DNA of 64,000 nucleotides from Diplosphaera chodatii (taxonomy: Eukaryota; Chlorophyta; Trebouxiophyceae; Prasiolales; Stichococcaceae). The notes beneath the pieces were generated by a model. The model ran no database searches. It was given only the letters and a program-made list of their open reading frames with translations, and was not told the origin of the DNA. The position numbers and the translations under genes are program-made. The stretch lies in the NCBI GenBank assembly GCA_032358165.1, contig JAALGY010000015.1, positions 1,054,001 to 1,118,000 on the forward strand, given 5' to 3'. Shown piece by piece: positions 11,256 to 22,400 of the stretch. Position 1 is the stretch's first letter. Each line of letters begins with the position of its first letter.

Positions 11256-11770
11256 GTCCCTAATATGACGCTCCTTCCACTCTCCCTAGTCAGTTCTATG
11301 ATGCAGACAGCCGTCAGCCTGACAAGAGCTTCGACTGTTCACACCACTCGACGATGCACACTCTATGAAGCCACGATGCCCCACAAGGTCCTCACTCAAC
11401 AGGCCGCGAGTAAGTGCAGCGGCACCGTCGTGGCTTGAACAGATGACAGTGTGCTCTGTATACGCTATACTTGTATGTTTGCTCCGATTCTGGCCGACCT
11501 GCACCTCTGATCTGTGTCAGCTCAGCGAGGCATTTGCGTTCCCCCTGCTGTGGCTACGCCGGCATGCCCCACGGCTCACGCTCAGCGTCATCCACAGGAC
11601 TGCACACACCAGTGTACACCAGTCCCACAGGGGCGCGCAGCTGCATTCGGTGAGGCGCCGACGCACTTGGTCTCAGTATCTTGACTCGTTGCTCGAGGGG
11701 CCCAAGACTGTGCTGATTAAAGATCGCCTGGCTTTTGAGCAGCGCAGAGCAGAGCAGCGCCTGCTCTGTG

Positions 11771-12845
11771 ATGCATAGACAGCAGCATGATCGGCAGCGA
11801 CGTGACTGGAGCTACGAGCAGCAGCCTGCGCACCTGGCAACGACGCCGCCCGCGCTGCTGGGAGCTGCCGTTGATGGTGTCACAGAGGAAGGAGAGCTCC
11901 CTCCGGAGCCACACCCGTATAATGGCAGCTACCGCGACGGCGAAGCCAATGCAGCGTACCAATGGCAGATGCAGCAGCAGTATGGTGCGTACCCTTCTGA
12001 ACTCAACCAGCAGCAGTACGGCGAAGCGTATCAGCAGGCTCAGGACATCAGCTACAACCAGCCTCATCATTACCATGCTGATTCACAGCAGCAACAGCAG
12101 CAGCATCAGCTGTCAGGCGTGGCAGCGGGCGTGGCTTATGAGGAGAAGGATTTCAACGCCTGCGACACGTTCTTCGGCCCATGGCCAGGCTTCTGCTTCA
12201 AGCTGGTATGTCGAGTTAAGCGTCAGCGTACTCACACAAGTGCTGCAGTGTGTGCATATCTCCATCTGTCGTCCTGTGGTGAAATTGGTGTCATCTCGTT
12301 CTGCTTTTATTGTACCATATATGCCCATCCTTGTATCAGGGTCTGTATAAACTGTTGTGCCATTTGCTGTAGTTTGCTTCCGACACGAGTGGGTGCGGGT
12401 GCAGGGATATCAGGGGTTGGGGTACTACAGGGACACGCCTCCCGCGCCTGCAGCTGCCGCCACGAAGCCAGGTGGTGGCAAGCCCTCAGCAAAGCCTAAG
12501 GTCATCCTCGGCAACAACTCAATCATCAAGGGCTTGGCGCCGAAGCCTGGTGGCGTCGTGAAGCGCAGGAAGTCAGGTGCTGCCTTGCAGCCCGTTCATC
12601 CAGGGTGTCCAGAGTGCAAGCACCGCTGGCGGGTACAGTGTTGCTGCTGCGGCATGGCTGATTCAGCAATTGGCAGCAGTGATCAGGGTCGTCGCAAAGT
12701 TGATGTGTCGTCAACTGACATCGTGGAGTCTGGCTGCCTTGCTGAAGCAGAAGACACCGAGAAGCCCGCCTATCTGCGGGAAATGGAAGCATGGCAGAGG
12801 CAAGCATGCTCGGATGATGACGCGAGGCGCTCCCTGGTCAAGTAG
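11771..12845 (+). CDS. Gln-rich protein with a conserved-looking GPWPGF/GYQGLGYY core, function unknown
   Basis: Exon 1 runs from ATG 11771 to 12205; the second exon is 12405-12845, phase 0. The N-terminal half is hydrophilic, with Tyr/Gln repeats (YQWQMQQQYGAYPSELNQQQYGEAYQQ) and a run of six Gln, typical of disordered nuclear or RNA-binding proteins. The junction creates FFGPWPGFCFKL-GYQGLGYYRD, which looks like a structured conserved motif. It is followed by a Lys/Pro-rich segment (KPGGGKPSAKPKVILG) and an acidic C-terminus ending RSLVK. I do not recognise the family. The Cys-rich stretch near 12600-12660 may be a short retained intron. An open frame ending at 11778 (LDSLLEGPKTVLIKDRLAFEQRR) could be an upstream exon or uORF. 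Confidence 0.55.
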
Positions 12846-13203
12846 CGCGTGTGTGCAGTTTGGCTGCAGTGGCTTGTTATATGTCGCTTGCCCCATTATG
12901 CAAGTTTCATGCCAGGTAATCGACAAGAGGGCTTTGGAGGTCCACTCAAACACCAGGATCTCTTCAGGATCTCAAACCTTAGTCATTGCAGCATCCAACT
13001 TGGCTTACGCAGGCATTCGTGCTGCAATCGCAGCCTGCGCGTCTGCACTAGATGCACATGGTTTCCCTATTGCTGCACACAAATTCAACGCACACAACAG
13101 CTGGTGGTGTGCTCAATCCTCGAAGACACTCACCGAGTCACACAAAGTTTTCGAAGATGTCAGGTAGAGCCGATCAGCAATGACATGAGTCGGCAGCATA
13201 CCT
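12846..13203. other. intergenic, between Gln-rich gene and acetyltransferase copy 1
   Basis: 3' UTR of the left gene and promoter of the right one. No feature was recognised; several open frames are short and lack splice support. Confidence 0.4.
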
Positions 13204-14506
13204 ATGCCTACGCGAAACTTGATGCTTGAAGCGCTGGTGCTATGCACAATCACAGCGCAGACTACGCTGTCCACCCATGCCGCAATGATGTCGCATGCTG
13301 CAGTGACGACATGTGCACCTGCAGGTTCTGATGACACACGCACCGAGCGAGCAAAGATGATGGCGGGTGATCTGTACTACTCATTTGCTCCCAAGGCGGC
13401 GGACCTTGAGCAGGATCGAGCCAAGTGCCGCATCAAACTCGCGGTATAGCTGGTGGACATGGTTGCTGCTTGTTGCTGCTTGTGCTGCCTGGGCGTTGTC
13501 TACCTCTGCACACCGTACCGAACCATACTGTTCGTATTCAGGCGTACAATGCATCACGTGGGCTGACAGAGGACGAGCAGAAGCTGCGCCTGGACATGCT
13601 AGTGGACCTGTTTGGCAGCATTGACACCAGCCAGCGGGCCTTCATCGAGCCGCCCTTCAGTTGCGACTACGTAGGTGCCGACCTTCTCCTGTGGCTCACT
13701 GCTCTTGCATGGTCATGTGTCATGCGATTGTTGTGCGTGGCTGAACATGTAGATGATGCAATTGGTCTGGCCGCATGTGATAGGCTCTTCATGAACTCAC
13801 AGCCTGGATGCTTGGCACTGTGCACACAGGGCTATAATGTCCATCTAGGCAGCGACGTGTACGTTAACTTTGGGGCAATCTTCCTCGACTGCAACACCAT
13901 TCACATAGGTGGGGACTCTGAAACAGGCTCCTGCAGCTTGAATGGTGGGAAGTTTGACATTGCAATCACCTGCTCATTGGCAAACATGCAGGCGACCGCT
14001 GCCTCCTGGCTCCGAACGTGCAGCTGTACACAGCAGGGCATCCCCTGGACCCAGTTGAGCGAAATGGCACCGCGGGACCTGAGTTTGCACACCCCATCAG
14101 GATCGGCAATGATTGCTGGATAGTGAGTGTCATAAATCCGGGTTTCCAGCTGTGTGCTGCTGCATGTCACTATCAAGCATGCTGTATCGATGTGCACCTC
14201 AATTTGGTCAGCTGCTGAGCAACCGTGCCCTGTTGTGTTTTGCACAGGGTGGCAGCGTCATCGTCTTGCCAGGTGTGACAATCGGCGAGGGTTGCACAGT
14301 TGGTGCTGGCAGCGTCGTGACGAAGGTGCGCATGGAAAGCGGACGGTAGCATGTGCACCAGGCAACGACTTCCTCGAATTAATGACTGAGCTTCATCACC
14401 TCAATGATTCACACAGGATGTGGAGCCATATACTGTGGTGGCCGGCAACCCGGCAAAGGTCATCCGACGCCTAAAGCAGCGGCAGCAGGAGCACTTGGAC
14501 CACTGA
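13204..14506 (+). CDS. hexapeptide-repeat acetyltransferase, maltose/galactoside O-acetyltransferase type (copy 1)
   Basis: Exons: 13204 (or core start ATG 13357)-13443, 13542-13670, 13830-13908, 13992-14122, 14248-14325, 14417-14506. The core begins [24 protein letters not shown], the Mac/NodL N-terminal domain. It continues through AYNAS...[17 protein letters not shown] and [23 protein letters not shown] into a left-handed beta helix ending [42 protein letters not shown]. The predicted catalytic His is in YTAGHPLDP. These enzymes move acetyl from acetyl-CoA to a sugar hydroxyl; the acceptor here is unknown. An in-frame upstream ATG (13204) would add 51 residues. It is followed in tandem by a diverged paralogue with the same intron positions at several sites. 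Confidence 0.9.
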
Positions 14507-14628
14507 GGCTGGGCTAACGACGCACCATGGAGCGGGTCAGCTCATAGCACCGCATAGTTGCTGCGATCTCAGATCTGTGACATAGTAAGGAGGCCAATTG
14601 CCTGTCACATCTGCAGCAGTCCGACTCT

Positions 14629-14663
14629 CCAGGGGATACTAAGTTCAACTTAGTATCCCCTGG
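14629..14663. mobile_element. 35-bp palindromic MITE-like insertion with 5-bp target duplication
   Basis: Two 17-base arms, CCAGGGGATACTAAGTT at 14629-14645 and its exact reverse complement at 14647-14663, flank a single C. The element is bordered directly by ACTCT on both sides (14624-14628 and 14664-14668), the pattern left by transposition. It lies in the 237-bp gap between the two acetyltransferase genes, about 80 bases before the second start codon. A 65-bp relative with the same ends sits at 42822-42886. Confidence 0.8.
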
Positions 14664-14743
14664 ACTCTCTACGGTCCCTTGCTGCACGTGACTGCTGACT
14701 AATTTGCAACGGCAAGGTGCAGACCTACAGACTGCCTGCAATA

Positions 14744-16099
14744 ATGCGAGCTAGTCTGCACAGGAGTATCATCTGCCATAGCTGTCACTCAAGGCGTGTC
14801 GTTCGCCTACTTCCGGGTGTTTGCGCAAAGTGTGCATGCATGTCCATCCTGCTGGGACATCAGTGCTTGCCAGCAGGACGACAGGACGTCAGACGCACAT
14901 TCCAACGGACGTCAGCGCATCCGTTCCGAAACGTTCTGCGGGAGGTTGAGCAAACGCTCGTGCCACATACACGGGCTCACACAGCATGCGCGGGGTCGGC
15001 AGCTGGCACTTCAGCTCCATCCGAGAGCGAGAACATGCTGGCGGGGAGATCGTACTATCCCACAGATCCCGAACTGCTGCACCAGCGCCTCGCCTGCAGA
15101 GCCAAGCTGAAAGCCTTCAACAACAGCGATGGCATGACGGTTGAGGAGCAGCGGCAACGCCTACTCATCCTCGAATCAATCGTTGGATCATTTAGCGAGA
15201 CGCATCCTCCCATCGTAGAGCCACCATTGAATTGCGACTATGTGAGTCCTGCTCTGTGCTTGCATGCGTCGAAATGGATACGACCAGAAGGCTTGTAGGA
15301 TCCGGATGCTGTCAGCACACACGGCTTGCATGTATCCTTTTCATGTGCATCTTCAGGGTTATAACCTGCACATGGGAGAGGATGTGTACATGAACTTCGG
15401 TTGTGTGCTGCTGGACTGCAACATCATTTCCATAGGTGTGCATAATGGATCTGTGCGTGGTGATCGCAGCAGTCAAACCCGGTGGCTGTCCTGCTGCCAC
15501 CTACTGTGCACTCACGACTGTTTTGCAGGCGACCGGACCATGTTTGGGCCAAACGTACAGGTCAGTCGGTGCTTGCTCATGTTTGCTGTGGCGCACCTCG
15601 CCCCACCCGTGCTGACGTAGGAAGTGTGTCCTGTGCAGCTATACTGTCCGGCGCATCCACTCGATCCAGCCGAGCGCATCAGGTGTGTTCAACGCTTGAC
15701 AGCTGCGATTGCCACCTCCAGTTGAAGAGAGGTCAGATTACCCACAACGGAATGCAGTCACAAAGGCTGCCGTCAACTGTGTCTGCTGTTGCTGTACAGC
15801 TACAAAGGCCCTCAGTCAGCAAAGCCAATCTCAATCGGCAAGGACTGTTGGCTAGGAGGCTCAGTCGTCGTGTTTGGTGAGTGGCATTCGGCCAGCCCAT
15901 CAATGTTCACTTGGTTTGCACGTACATCAGTGTTATGTTCTCCACAAATGCTGTTACCCCTGCACCAGGTGGCGTTACAATTGGAGATGGGTGTACTGTG
16001 GGTGCTGGCAGCGTCGTGACCAAGTCCATCCCAGACTACTGTGTGGCTGTTGGCAATCCGGCCAGAGTTGTGAGAGAAATGGAGAAGCCCCAACTGTGA
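14744..16099 (+). CDS. hexapeptide-repeat acetyltransferase, maltose O-acetyltransferase type (copy 2, N-terminally extended)
   Basis: Exons: 14744-15241, 15357-15435, 15529-15560, 15639-15682, 15800-15876, 15969-16099. From residue ~97 it follows copy 1: [67 protein letters not shown], then beta-helix coils ending [35 protein letters not shown]. The catalytic His is kept in [10 protein letters not shown]. In place of copy 1's [15 protein letters not shown] it has [14 protein letters not shown]. The ~96-residue Arg/Cys/Ser-rich extension before the core could be an organelle-targeting peptide, suggesting the two copies work in different compartments. Two introns not present in copy 1 split the catalytic region. 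The core ATG at 15034 is an alternative start. Confidence 0.88.
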
Positions 16100-16276
16100 G
16101 GCATGCTTCGCGTTGGCGGTGTTGGGATGTGTTGGGTGTGCGTTGCTTCATCACATTTGATTAGAGGCGATTCCCTTGCCCTAGTATTTGCGGTAACCTA
16201 TATGACACTGTAGTAGTGAACGAGGGGCGCCAAAACGTGTGTCATCAACAGATTGCTGCCCCATCCCGGCATGTCT

Positions 16277-18997
16277 TCACTTTCGCCGCTTTGTGCTTTT
16301 CCGGGAGGAGGGCCCATCCTCCACCTCCTGTTCCTCCTGGTGGAGCCGGACACAGAGATGCATTGCCAAGCGATTGGGAGTGTGTAGGCTCTGCCTTTGA
16401 ACAATCTGAAGGAAAGCTCAAAGCATATGCTGCAGTGAGCGGCAGGCATACGCTTAGCGGAACACACGCTGACCTCGGCAGACTCCTCTGCGTCGGCTGG
16501 AACCGCATGCTTCTTGCCCCTGCGTGCTGCTGAGCCGCGGCCTCTGCCGCCAGTCTCCGCACGCCGCGCTGGGCTCTCGGATGGGCCCGCTGCTTCGGCG
16601 CCTTCGTCCCCGGACTCCTGCAGCACGATACCGACTGTGCATGCTGCATGCTTGTTGTGGCAGGTTGATACTGTGCACATATTATGGTCAGCAGCAGCCT
16701 GGCCAGGGGCCCACTCTCCAGGTCGATCCTCTGAACAGGGACGAGTCCGCGTGTGCTCATGGACGACAGGATGATATGTCAGAATCTCAGCGGTTGAGCA
16801 GCGGCCGCACACGATGTCGGCTCACTGCTGCAGACTGGGATGCGGCGGCGGCTGTATTGGCGGCGGGATGGCGCGGCGTCCGGTGGCGCATGCGGCAGGT
16901 GGGCGCCGGGCACGCAGCCTTCCACCGCGCCCACAGCTCCATGGTCAGGTTGATGACCAGCTGGCTGCGCTCCACCTCGGTCGCCTGCCCCGTCTCGTCC
17001 GTGTTCTTGGTCACCTGGCCGGTGACAGCGCACCACACAGTCGCTGTCCAGGCTGTGGCGATCGGTCGGAGGGGAACGCATCAGGGTGCCGCAGCGTGAA
17101 CACACATATTGGGAGGCAGGCATGGGATGTAGGCGCAGAAGCATCATGTCTTGGTGCCGACATCCGTAGTGCGCAGAAAGCCTGGCGTGCCTTGCTGACC
17201 ATGACGCCCTCGTCAGCCTTCGCCAATGACACCAGCCCGTCCTTCACCTGCAAGAGGTGTGACGCACAGCTGGGGTCGGGGACGAAGTCAACAGTGCTTC
17301 ACCTCCACTTGCCCTGCGAAGAACCTCATCGACATCGATGCACAATTCGAAGGGACACACCAGGAAGGAGCAGGAGAAGAGGTTCTCCACGGTCTGCGCG
17401 AAGGAGGCATGGTTGAGCACCAGCTCCAGCAGCGGCACCCGGCCCTCCTTGAGCAGGATGCCCCACATCTCGTCCAGGTTCTTGTCCGTCTCCTGCTTCT
17501 CCGTTTCATCCAGGTCCTGCATGCATGCATGCGTCCATCAGCAGTGGAGTGTTGTCAGGTGGCACGACAACCACAGCAGCCTGTGGATGACCTGCTGTAC
17601 AAGGCACACACTGCTACATTCACTGCATAAACACTTGATGCACGATTCACCGCCCAGTATTGCCGCCTGATCAACACGAATGTCGCACACTACATGCTGG
17701 GTGAGGCTGCAGCAGCGGCACCTCCAGCTGGTCGGGGCGGGTGAGCTCCGCCAGCGCCTGCTTCTCGCGGCGCTGCGCCACCTTGCACGCCTTGGCCTTG
17801 GCGTCCAGCGGGCCCACCTGCGGCAGTGGGGCCACATGCGGGTCGGCCCTGCTTGCTGCAGTGCAGCAGGCGGTGCGCATGTCACTGGTGAGCTGTACCA
17901 GGGAATTGGCAGCGCTCGCAAGGCACCCTGCCGGGGCCACTCGGGTGCGTCAATGGGCCCAGTGCAGCATGTCATGGTGGATGTGCCTGACGAACCAGCA
18001 AGATGCATATCACGTAGCGCACCATGCAGAAGACGCCGGGGGCGCCGCGGAACATGTCCGACACGTCGCCGCCCATGGTGCCCCAGGCGAAGGCGCCCGG
18101 GTCCCGCGCGCCGTCGTCCTGCGCCTGGCTGCTGTGCACGTACTTGGCCTTGAGCCGCCGCAGGAAGTCCTTCGCCGTGTGCCCCTGCACGAGTGGCCAC
18201 CAGCTTGAGCGCACACGCACGCCCGCAGCCGGCGCCCAGGAGTCCCAGGCCTGTCCTCGTCGAGCAGCCGGATGTAGGGACTCCGAGTTCACAGTGTCGC
18301 TGTGCGCTGCAAGTCTGTGCATGCAGCTGTGCGGAGGCGCAACACGCGGAGCGGCGGCGACCGCACCTTGCCGCCGTGCGCCAGCTTCTTGGCGAGCTCC
18401 ACGCCGCGATCCGTCAGGTGCGCAAACACCTCCGAGTCCACCGCCTGCTCCCGAGGCCGCTGGACTGCACCACCAGACCGCCCAGCCATGCGTCGGCAAC
18501 GGGCTGAAACAAGCCGCGGGGACCACAGCAACATGTGCGCACCCACACAACGCTGTACGAGCGTGACGGGGTGTAAAGCCGTGAGCCACACCTTGCTCCT
18601 GCAGAGAGTTTGCTTCTGCAAGCATGTCCGCGAGCTTGGACTTGTCCAGGGACACCAGGTCCTCGCCATCGCCTGTGGCAATGATTCAAACACAGGAACC
18701 CACGTTGATGTGCGGTTCACATGCATATCACGGCAAAGCACGCGGAAGCAGGCAGTGCACGGCGCTTGCTGCGGCTCAAGCTCTCACGGATGGCTCGCGC
18801 TTGCAGATTGCGGTATCCGCTCCTGAGCGCCCGCCCGGTTTGCCCCTGAACGTCATAAACTCATCATTGATATCAGTCAGTGGGCCGATGGCTTTACAGG
18901 GTTCCTACTTTTCAAACAGCATGTCCGACCCCAGTGGCATCACCTCTTGAGTGCCCGGCAGCGATGCCATCGTTTGTGTGGCTGTTTGCGTTGCCAT
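16277..18997 (-). CDS. NSE4: NSE4, kleisin subunit of the SMC5/6 complex
   Basis: Minus-strand exons: 18997-18909, 18822-18788, 18672-18592, 18464-18367, 18184-18023, 17817-17722, 17516-17361, 17247-17200, and 17014 onward. The joined sequence shows the Nse4 N-terminal helix (SGYRNLQARAIRDGEDLVS...LADMLAEANSL), the RPREQAVDSEVFAHLTDRGVELAKKL block, and the C-terminal winged-helix core: KNLDEMWGILLKEGRVPLLELVLNHASFAQTVENLFSCSFL then VKDGLVSL. Nse4 bridges the SMC5 and SMC6 heads in DNA repair and chromosome maintenance. Exons after about 16900 are not settled. A Lys/Arg-rich tail with EEQEVEDGPSSRKSTKRRK ends at a stop at 16277 and is the most plausible C-terminus; an open frame to 16787 is an alternative. 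Confidence 0.85.
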
Positions 18998-19414
18998 ACT
19001 AGGACGTTGGATCAATTCGCTAGTACGGACATACTGCTGCCCTGGCTGCTTCAAACATCACCGGTCCCGACGGGTCAGCTCAGCAGTGCAACCCGGCCTT
19101 GCGCAGAGGTACGCTGCGGACGTATTCAATTCCGCAGTTCCACTACCGTAGTGTCGATCTGAGTATGGCTGGAAGCTGACAGTTCTTATGTCGTTGGCGT
19201 GCGCAAATTCTGGAATGAGTTCTTGCAGGCGGAGGTTTTGATCAAACAACCAAGATCCTCGGCACACAATCGATCGTCAAAGTTTGTTCCGTTCATTGGG
19301 AAGTGCCTCCAATGCACGCTGGAGTATCTGCTGTTGTCTCAAGCCGCCAACAGGGCCTATCATACGGTGGGACGGAACGCTGACAGCAGCCACTTCAGGC
19401 GGTGCTGGCGTACA
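18998..19414. other. intergenic between NSE4 and the AAA+ gene (same strand)
   Basis: Promoter of NSE4 and 3' UTR of the upstream AAA+ gene. A short minus-strand open stretch near 19265-19330 (ILQRALEALPNERNKL) looks helical but has no start, no splice partner and follows the AAA+ stop. Confidence 0.4.
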
Positions 19415-22400
19415 CTAGTTGTACATCCCTACTGGGATGCTGCCGCCACCCTTGGCCGCCTCCTCCTTGGCTTCATCCGTCAGGTCCTGCACAGTGCAAG
19501 CACATCGCAGTTGTGCAACGAGATCGTGCACGGCCACATGTACATACAGTCATCGAAACACCACTCAGCAGGATGATGCATGCATGATGGCAGACCTCCA
19601 TCGTGATCTCAGCGCCGCCGTCCTTTGTGGACATGCGCAGCGCTGCCCTCGTGGCCGCCCGGACAACCTGTTGCATTCGACAGACATACAACAGGCTTGT
19701 CAGGGACTCATCATGCATCTGTTTGCTCACACCCGGCAGAACCATATTATGTCAGACGGCTGACATCTTGACCCTGCACATGCCGCACCGCATTCTTTAT
19801 GCTGCCGCCTGCCAACTCATAGGAGCGGCCCAGCTGCTCGAAGTCCACCTTGCCCAGCGGCGCCTACAGCGCAGCAATGCAGCGGTGCAAAAGGACGCAC
19901 AAAGGACGTGATCTGACGGCGGCCAGCACAACAGGCACTGTCCCTGCCAATGCACACCTGCTGCGGCAGCATGAGGCGCCAAAGCTTGGCGCGCAGGCTG
20001 GGTGGCGGCATGGCAAACTGCAGCTCGAAGCGGATGCGGCGTTGGAATGCCGTGTCCAGGCTGGCGGGCTGCAGGCGACAGATAGCAGTTGAAAGTCAAC
20101 CCGTGACGTGCACTGACCTGCAGATGGTGCACAACCGCAGCACAACAAGATGCATGGCAAGCTTTGGATGTCCGGTGCACACCTTGTTGGTGATGAGCAC
20201 AACCACACCAGGCGTGTTCTCCAGTTGCTGCAGCAGGACGCCCACATCCATGCTGGCATACCTGCAGGCGAGCAACAGCAACTGCAAAGGCTGGCAGGGA
20301 TCTCTCTTGGCGCGGCCTTGATGTAGGGTGATGTACACCCCGACCTCGTTCCTCAGCCCAGCATGTGCTGGCAAACACGCATGCCTCATTCTCAAGGCCT
20401 TGAGAACGACCCACCTGTCTGTGGAGCTGGACATGCTGTCTCCGCGGCTGCCAAACAGGGACTCTGCCTCGTCGAACACCAGAATGGCGTCCATGGCCCG
20501 CGCCTCCTGCTCATGCCCACCGAATCCAGTCATTGTCAAGACGCGCCATGTGTGTGTGCGATTGGGCCAGCACTCACTGCTCTGCAAACTGGTGGCCGAT
20601 CCTAAGAGCCAGAGATCAACAGCCTGCCCAGTAGCACTGCATGCGTACCTGGAAGAGCGCGTCAATGTTTTTGGGCGTGTCGCCGACCCACTTCGACACC
20701 AACCCGGCGCAGTTGACAATCTGATGCAAAGACATTCCAGAATGAGGCAAACGCATAGGGGTTGGTGGCAGATGGTGATGTGCTGTACACAACGCTACCG
20801 GTCTCGATACATGCCGAACCTTCAGAGGCTTGCCAGTCTCGAACCCAACGGCCTCGGCTGCCAGAGTCTTGCCTGTCCCTACATTCAGATGTACACTTGT
20901 AAAATGCGAGCTGTATACTTCTTACAAGTCGAGAGGCAGGAAGCCGCACAATCTCATCAAACACATGCTGCCTGTGGCATTGCCACAATGTCCTGAGGAG
21001 GGGTGTCATGCCAAAAAGGTGCAGACCTGGCGGGCCGCTGAAGAGGCACACGGTGCCACTGAGATCGCTGAAACCCCACTGCCCAATGAGCACAGCACGT
21101 GCCTTCTCGTGCTGCACCACCTGCATTTCGTGCGTGTCATAGCTGTTTGAGGGACCGTAGAATATGATTCTGAGGATGCAAAGGCCACCCATACATCAGT
21201 AGCGGAACATTTCCACGTTTTACGGTGTTCACGACTACCTTGTCCAGTTTGGCTTTCAACTCATCGCTGACGAGGACATCATCGAGGCCCCTGGTGGGCA
21301 CCCGCCGCCGATCAAAGTCCTGCATTTGATGGTAATAGTGGCACTGGACTTTCAGCAATGCCAGCAAGGCAATTTGCAATCATGGTCAGCACCGATTGGT
21401 ACATGTTTGACAAACAACCCAGTGCTATATGAAAGCTCCGGGACACGAGGGGGTTGTGATGACACACACCTTCATTCTGAGCGCGCCCCTGAGCTGCAGC
21501 TTGGCGCCGTGCAGCAGGTCCGCCTGGCACAGCCGCACGTCCTCCGGCGTGCACCCCCGCGCCGTGGACCTGCGCCCGCACACGCTGCTCTCGTCTGGGC
21601 AAACTGCCAGGTGCTGCATGGCTGGTGTCTGCGTACGACATCTGGGGCAGAAACCTGTGGTACCCTCAGGCCATGCGTGCATCATCAAGCAGCAGCGCGC
21701 CTGCTGAGGGCTGCCTGCACTGCGTTGCGGATGTAGCCGCCGCTGAGCTCGAACTTGAGCGCCAGCGCTGTGATGTCCACATCCTCCTCCAGCTTGACCT
21801 TTGACGGCAGCTGCCGCCGCCAGATCTGCTGCCTCTGTGTGTGCAGGTCGTCCAATGCAGATTGGTCAGACGCCGGTCTAAAGACAGTGTCACAGGACTT
21901 CCAGCTGTACATCGAGCACTGTAGGTAAGTACTCTTGACATGCCAGCTCACCTGAACGTGGTCTGGCTTCCTGAACTCGAATGACATGGTGATGCGCCGG
22001 TGCATCGCCTCGTCAAGTTCCTGCGGCCTGTTCGTTGCCTGCAAACAGCCAGCAGATGCTAATACTAAATAGCAAACATGCAAAGCTGTACCTATACCTC
22101 TGTCCCCATCACATTCAGACACAGGACGCAGTGACGCATCACACGGCCTGTGGACCCATCGACAGGTGCGCACCAGAATGCTGATGCCATCGTGCTTCTC
22201 GAGCTCTGTCAGCAGCAAATTGACGGCCTTACTGCCTCTGAGTTCCCTGCGACATGGAGGGCACAGTTGCTGTACTCTGTCAGGACCACCAATGTCTCTG
22301 CACCATCACGCCGCCGCACTGCCTCCTGATGTTGCATGCAACCATGCGAGCGCCCACCTGTCCTCGAAGATGCCCTCTGCCTCGTCAAAGAACGTGATCT

